Shown piece by piece: positions 12,541 through 14,897 of a DNA stretch of 14,897 nt (positions are counted from its first letter, which is position 1; every line of letters starts with the position of its first letter). The position numbers and the translations under genes are program-made. A model generated the notes under the pieces. The model was given only the letters and a program-made list of their open reading frames with translations. It had not been told where the DNA came from and made no database searches. The stretch lies in assembly GCA_964580305.1 (NCBI GenBank), contig CAZOKL010000054.1, positions 1 through 14,897 of the forward strand, written 5' to 3'. This DNA comes from Phocaeicola_A sp964580305 (GTDB lineage: Bacteria; Bacteroidota; Bacteroidia; Bacteroidales; Bacteroidaceae).

Positions 12541-14322
12541 ATGAAGAATATAAGAAACTTTTGTATTATAGCCCACATTGACCATGGGAAGTCTACATTG
12601 GCTGACCGTCTGTTGGAGTTTACCCACACTATACAAGTAACCGAAGGACAGATGCTCGACGATATGGATCTGGAACGCGAGCGCGGAATCACCATTAAGA
12701 GTCATGCCATCCAAATGGAGTATCATTATAAAGGTGAGAAATATATCCTGAATCTCATCGATACACCGGGACATGTGGACTTTTCCTATGAAGTGTCACG
12801 TTCGATTGCTGCCTGCGAAGGAGCGCTACTCATTGTCGACGCTACGCAGGGCGTACAAGCGCAGACCATCTCTAACCTCTATATGGCTATTGACCATAAT
12901 TTAGAAATCATTCCTATTATCAACAAGTGCGACATGGCGAGCGCCATGCCCGACGAAGTGGAAGACGAAATAGTCGAACTTCTTGGATGTAAACGCGAAG
13001 ATATTATTCGTGCTTCGGGTAAGACCGGTATGGGAGTGGAGGACATTCTGCAAGCTGTCGTTGAACGCATCCCTCATCCCGAAGGCGACGAGGACGCACC
13101 CCTTCAAGCACTCATCTTTGATTCCGTGTTTAATTCTTTCCGAGGTATCATCGCCTATTTCAAAATCGAAAATGGTATCATACGTCAGGGCGATAAGGTG
13201 AAGTTCTTCAATACCGGCAAGGAATATGATGCAGATGAAATTGGTGTGCTGAAGATGGATATGATTCCCCGCAAAGAATTACGCACGGGTGACGTCGGTT
13301 ATATCATCTCGGGCATCAAGACTTCGCGTGAGGTGAAGGTGGGTGACACCATCACCCACATCGCACGTTCCTGTACGGCAGCCATTGCTGGATTTGAGGA
13401 AGTGAAACCAATGGTCTTTGCTGGTGTGTATCCTATTGAAAGTGAGGACTTCGAAGACTTGCGTTCCTCGTTAGAAAAGCTCCAGCTCAACGATGCCTCG
13501 CTCACTTTCCAACCTGAATCATCATTAGCTCTCGGATTTGGTTTCCGTTGCGGATTTCTTGGGCTGCTTCACATGGAAATCGTCCAGGAACGTCTCGACC
13601 GGGAATTCAACATGAACGTCATCACCACTGTTCCTAACGTGTCTTACCACGTCTATGACAAGCAGGGACATATGATCGAGGTGCACAATCCTGGTGGTAT
13701 GCCCGATCCCACGCTTATCGACCACATCGAAGAACCTTATATTGACGCCTCCGTTATCACAACGACTGACTACATTGGCCCTATCATGACCCTCTGTCTT
13801 GGCAAGCGTGGCGAACTCCTTAAGCAGGAATACATTTCTGGTAATCGTATGGAACTGCATTACAAGATGCCGCTGGGTGAGATAGTCATCGATTTTTACG
13901 ATAAACTCAAGAGCATCTCCAAAGGATATGCTTCTTTTGATTATCACCAGTCAGAGTTTCGTCCTTCGAAGCTCGTCAAACTTGATATTCTGCTCAACGG
14001 CGAACCTGTGGATGCTCTTTCGACGCTTACACACGTGGACAATGCTTACGAACTCGGTAGAAGTATGTGTGAGAAGCTCAAGGAACTCATTCCCCGTCAG
14101 CAGTTCGAGATTGCCATTCAGGCAGCCATAGGTGCGAAAATCATTGCCCGTGAAACCATCAAGGCTGTGCGCAAGGACGTGACGGCTAAATGCTATGGTG
14201 GTGATGTTAGCCGTAAACGTAAATTGCTTGAGAAACAGAAACGTGGCAAGAAGCGTATGAAGCAGATAGGCAATGTCGAAGTGCCTCAGAAAGCTTTCCT
14301 CGCCGTGTTGAAGCTGGATTAA
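12541..14322 (+). CDS. lepA: Elongation factor 4 (LepA), ribosome-associated GTPase
   Basis: Translational GTPase linked in other bacteria to ribosome back-translocation and 30S biogenesis. The 593 residues match the family (about 595-600). G motifs are G1 AHIDHGKS at 11-18, the switch region ERERGITIK near 45-53, G3 DTPGH at 74-78 and G4 NKCD at 128-131, followed by the beta-barrel domain II and EF-G-like domains. The LepA-specific C-terminal domain shows GAKIIARETIKAVRKDVTAK and KRKLLEKQKRGKKRMKQIG, ending in AFLAVLKLD. The start MKNIRNFCIIAHIDHGKS is standard. It is transcribed divergently from ftsK. Confidence 0.98.
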   Translation: MKNIRNFCIIAHIDHGKSTLADRLLEFTHTIQVTEGQMLDDMDLERERGITIKSHAIQMEYHYKGEKYILNLIDTPGHVDFSYEVSRSIAACEGALLIVDATQGVQAQTISNLYMAIDHNLEIIPIINKCDMASAMPDEVEDEIVELLGCKREDIIRASGKTGMGVEDILQAVVERIPHPEGDEDAPLQALIFDSVFNSFRGIIAYFKIENGIIRQGDKVKFFNTGKEYDADEIGVLKMDMIPRKELRTGDVGYIISGIKTSREVKVGDTITHIARSCTAAIAGFEEVKPMVFAGVYPIESEDFEDLRSSLEKLQLNDASLTFQPESSLALGFGFRCGFLGLLHMEIVQERLDREFNMNVITTVPNVSYHVYDKQGHMIEVHNPGGMPDPTLIDHIEEPYIDASVITTTDYIGPIMTLCLGKRGELLKQEYISGNRMELHYKMPLGEIVIDFYDKLKSISKGYASFDYHQSEFRPSKLVKLDILLNGEPVDALSTLTHVDNAYELGRSMCEKLKELIPRQQFEIAIQAAIGAKIIARETIKAVRKDVTAKCYGGDVSRKRKLLEKQKRGKKRMKQIGNVEVPQKAFLAVLKLD

Positions 14323-14340
14323 TGACTCTCACGAAACATT

Positions 14341-14897
14341 ATGGAGAAAAAAAGAGAAATTGCACGACTGCTGGCGAGGAAGTATCACACGCTCCCAGTA
14401 CCTTGTCTCGAGCGTTTGGCAGAAGTCATTGTCCCCTTCAAAACCCGCAAGGGGACGAAATTGCTCGAGGAAGGGCAGGTGCAGGACTATCTGTTGTATG
14501 TGGAAAAAGGACTTCTCCGGCAATACTATTTCAAGTATAACAAAGAGCTCACCGAAAATCTCGCTTGTGACAACGAGATGGTCATATGTCTCGAGAGCTT
14601 TCTGCGTCGCGTACCTTCCACACTTGTGGTAGAAGCGTTGGAAAATTCAGCTGTGTGGGGCATTGCTTACGACGAGCTGCAACGTATTACGGCCGAGTCG
14701 TATGACATTGAGTTGCTTTATCGCAGTATCTTGGAGGCGTCCCTTGTAGAGTCACAGCGCAAGGCTGACATGCTCCGTTTCGAACCCTCGCACGTACGCT
14801 ACAAACGTTTGTTGACAGACTATCCAGAAATCATTAAGCGTGCCCCACTTGTCTATATCGCTTCTTTCCTGCAGATGACACCTGAGACATTGAGTCG
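14341..14897 (+). CDS. Crp/Fnr-family transcriptional regulator (partial, continues past right edge)
   Basis: 185 complete codons are visible from ATG at 14341 (MEKKREIARLLARKYH). A cyclic-nucleotide-binding-like beta-roll spans about 28-115, with FKTRKGTKLLEEGQVQDYLLYVEKGLLRQYYF. It lacks the arginine-serine signature of true cAMP-binding Crp, and no cysteine cluster of the Fnr type is seen. A helical stretch follows, then the start of a helix-turn-helix, PLVYIASFLQMTPETLS, at about 169-185. Proteins of this kind in Bacteroidota are usually about 190-200 residues, so only the end is missing. It starts 18 bp after the lepA stop, so it is probably co-transcribed with lepA. Ligand and targets are unknown. 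Confidence 0.85.
   Translation, partial: MEKKREIARLLARKYHTLPVPCLERLAEVIVPFKTRKGTKLLEEGQVQDYLLYVEKGLLRQYYFKYNKELTENLACDNEMVICLESFLRRVPSTLVVEALENSAVWGIAYDELQRITAESYDIELLYRSILEASLVESQRKADMLRFEPSHVRYKRLLTDYPEIIKRAPLVYIASFLQMTPETLS

Noticed and set aside
12379..12774. 131-codon minus-strand open frame over the lepA promoter and N-terminus
   Set aside because: It covers the lepA GTPase G1 region in antisense and a consensus lepA promoter, with no domain resemblance.
1..14897. Mobile element, prophage, toxin-antitoxin or defence system
   Set aside because: No transposase, integrase, terminal inverted repeats, target duplications, toxin-like small pairs or nuclease-type genes were seen. All genes are core housekeeping families in tidy transcription units.

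Overview
The window looks like a core-chromosome segment of a member of the Bacteroidales (Bacteroidota). The evidence is an HU-like protein with the Bacteroidetes-type 'EPKKWY' N-terminus and acidic tail, a LolA-like protein beside ftsK and trxB, absence of Shine-Dalgarno sequences, and exact copies of the Bacteroidales -7 promoter element TAnnTTTG, several with TTTG 20-21 nt upstream. I cannot fix family or genus. No mobile element, phage gene, tRNA, rRNA or CRISPR array is visible. Base composition varies strongly: hand counts give about 68% GC at 2161-2220 (folC), 67% at 4621-4680 (threonine aldolase) and 25% at 9181-9240 (lolA).

Layout. 1-1842 (minus): galactose utilisation, a promoter followed by galM and galK; galK runs off the left edge. 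1862-3151 (minus): folC. 3152-3368: divergent promoter region. 3369-3827 (plus): HU-like DNA-binding protein with a leader hairpin and two tandem terminators. 3906-4140: eleven short imperfect palindromes repeating every ~22 bp, filling the convergent gap up to the stop codon of the next gene. 4151-6614 (minus): a threonine-aldolase-family gene behind serS, separated by 163 bp holding two hairpins. 6743-7467 (minus): rpmA behind rplU, with a promoter, a leader hairpin and a terminator. 7521-12286 (minus): ftsK, lolA-like, trxB and an NlpC/P60 lipoprotein, closely packed, with one strong hairpin between the last two. 12251-12540: divergent promoter region with a perfect 20-bp palindrome. 12461-14897 (plus): lepA followed after 18 bp by a Crp/Fnr-family regulator that runs off the right edge.

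Functionally these are housekeeping genes: galactose entry to glycolysis, folate polyglutamylation, translation (SerRS, L21, L27, EF4), chromosome segregation (FtsK), thiol redox (TrxB) and envelope biogenesis (LolA-like, NlpC/P60). The only part not explained by ordinary gene content is the 22-bp palindrome array at 3906-4140. It is the best candidate for something undescribed, although I cannot tell from one window whether it is local or a genome-wide family.
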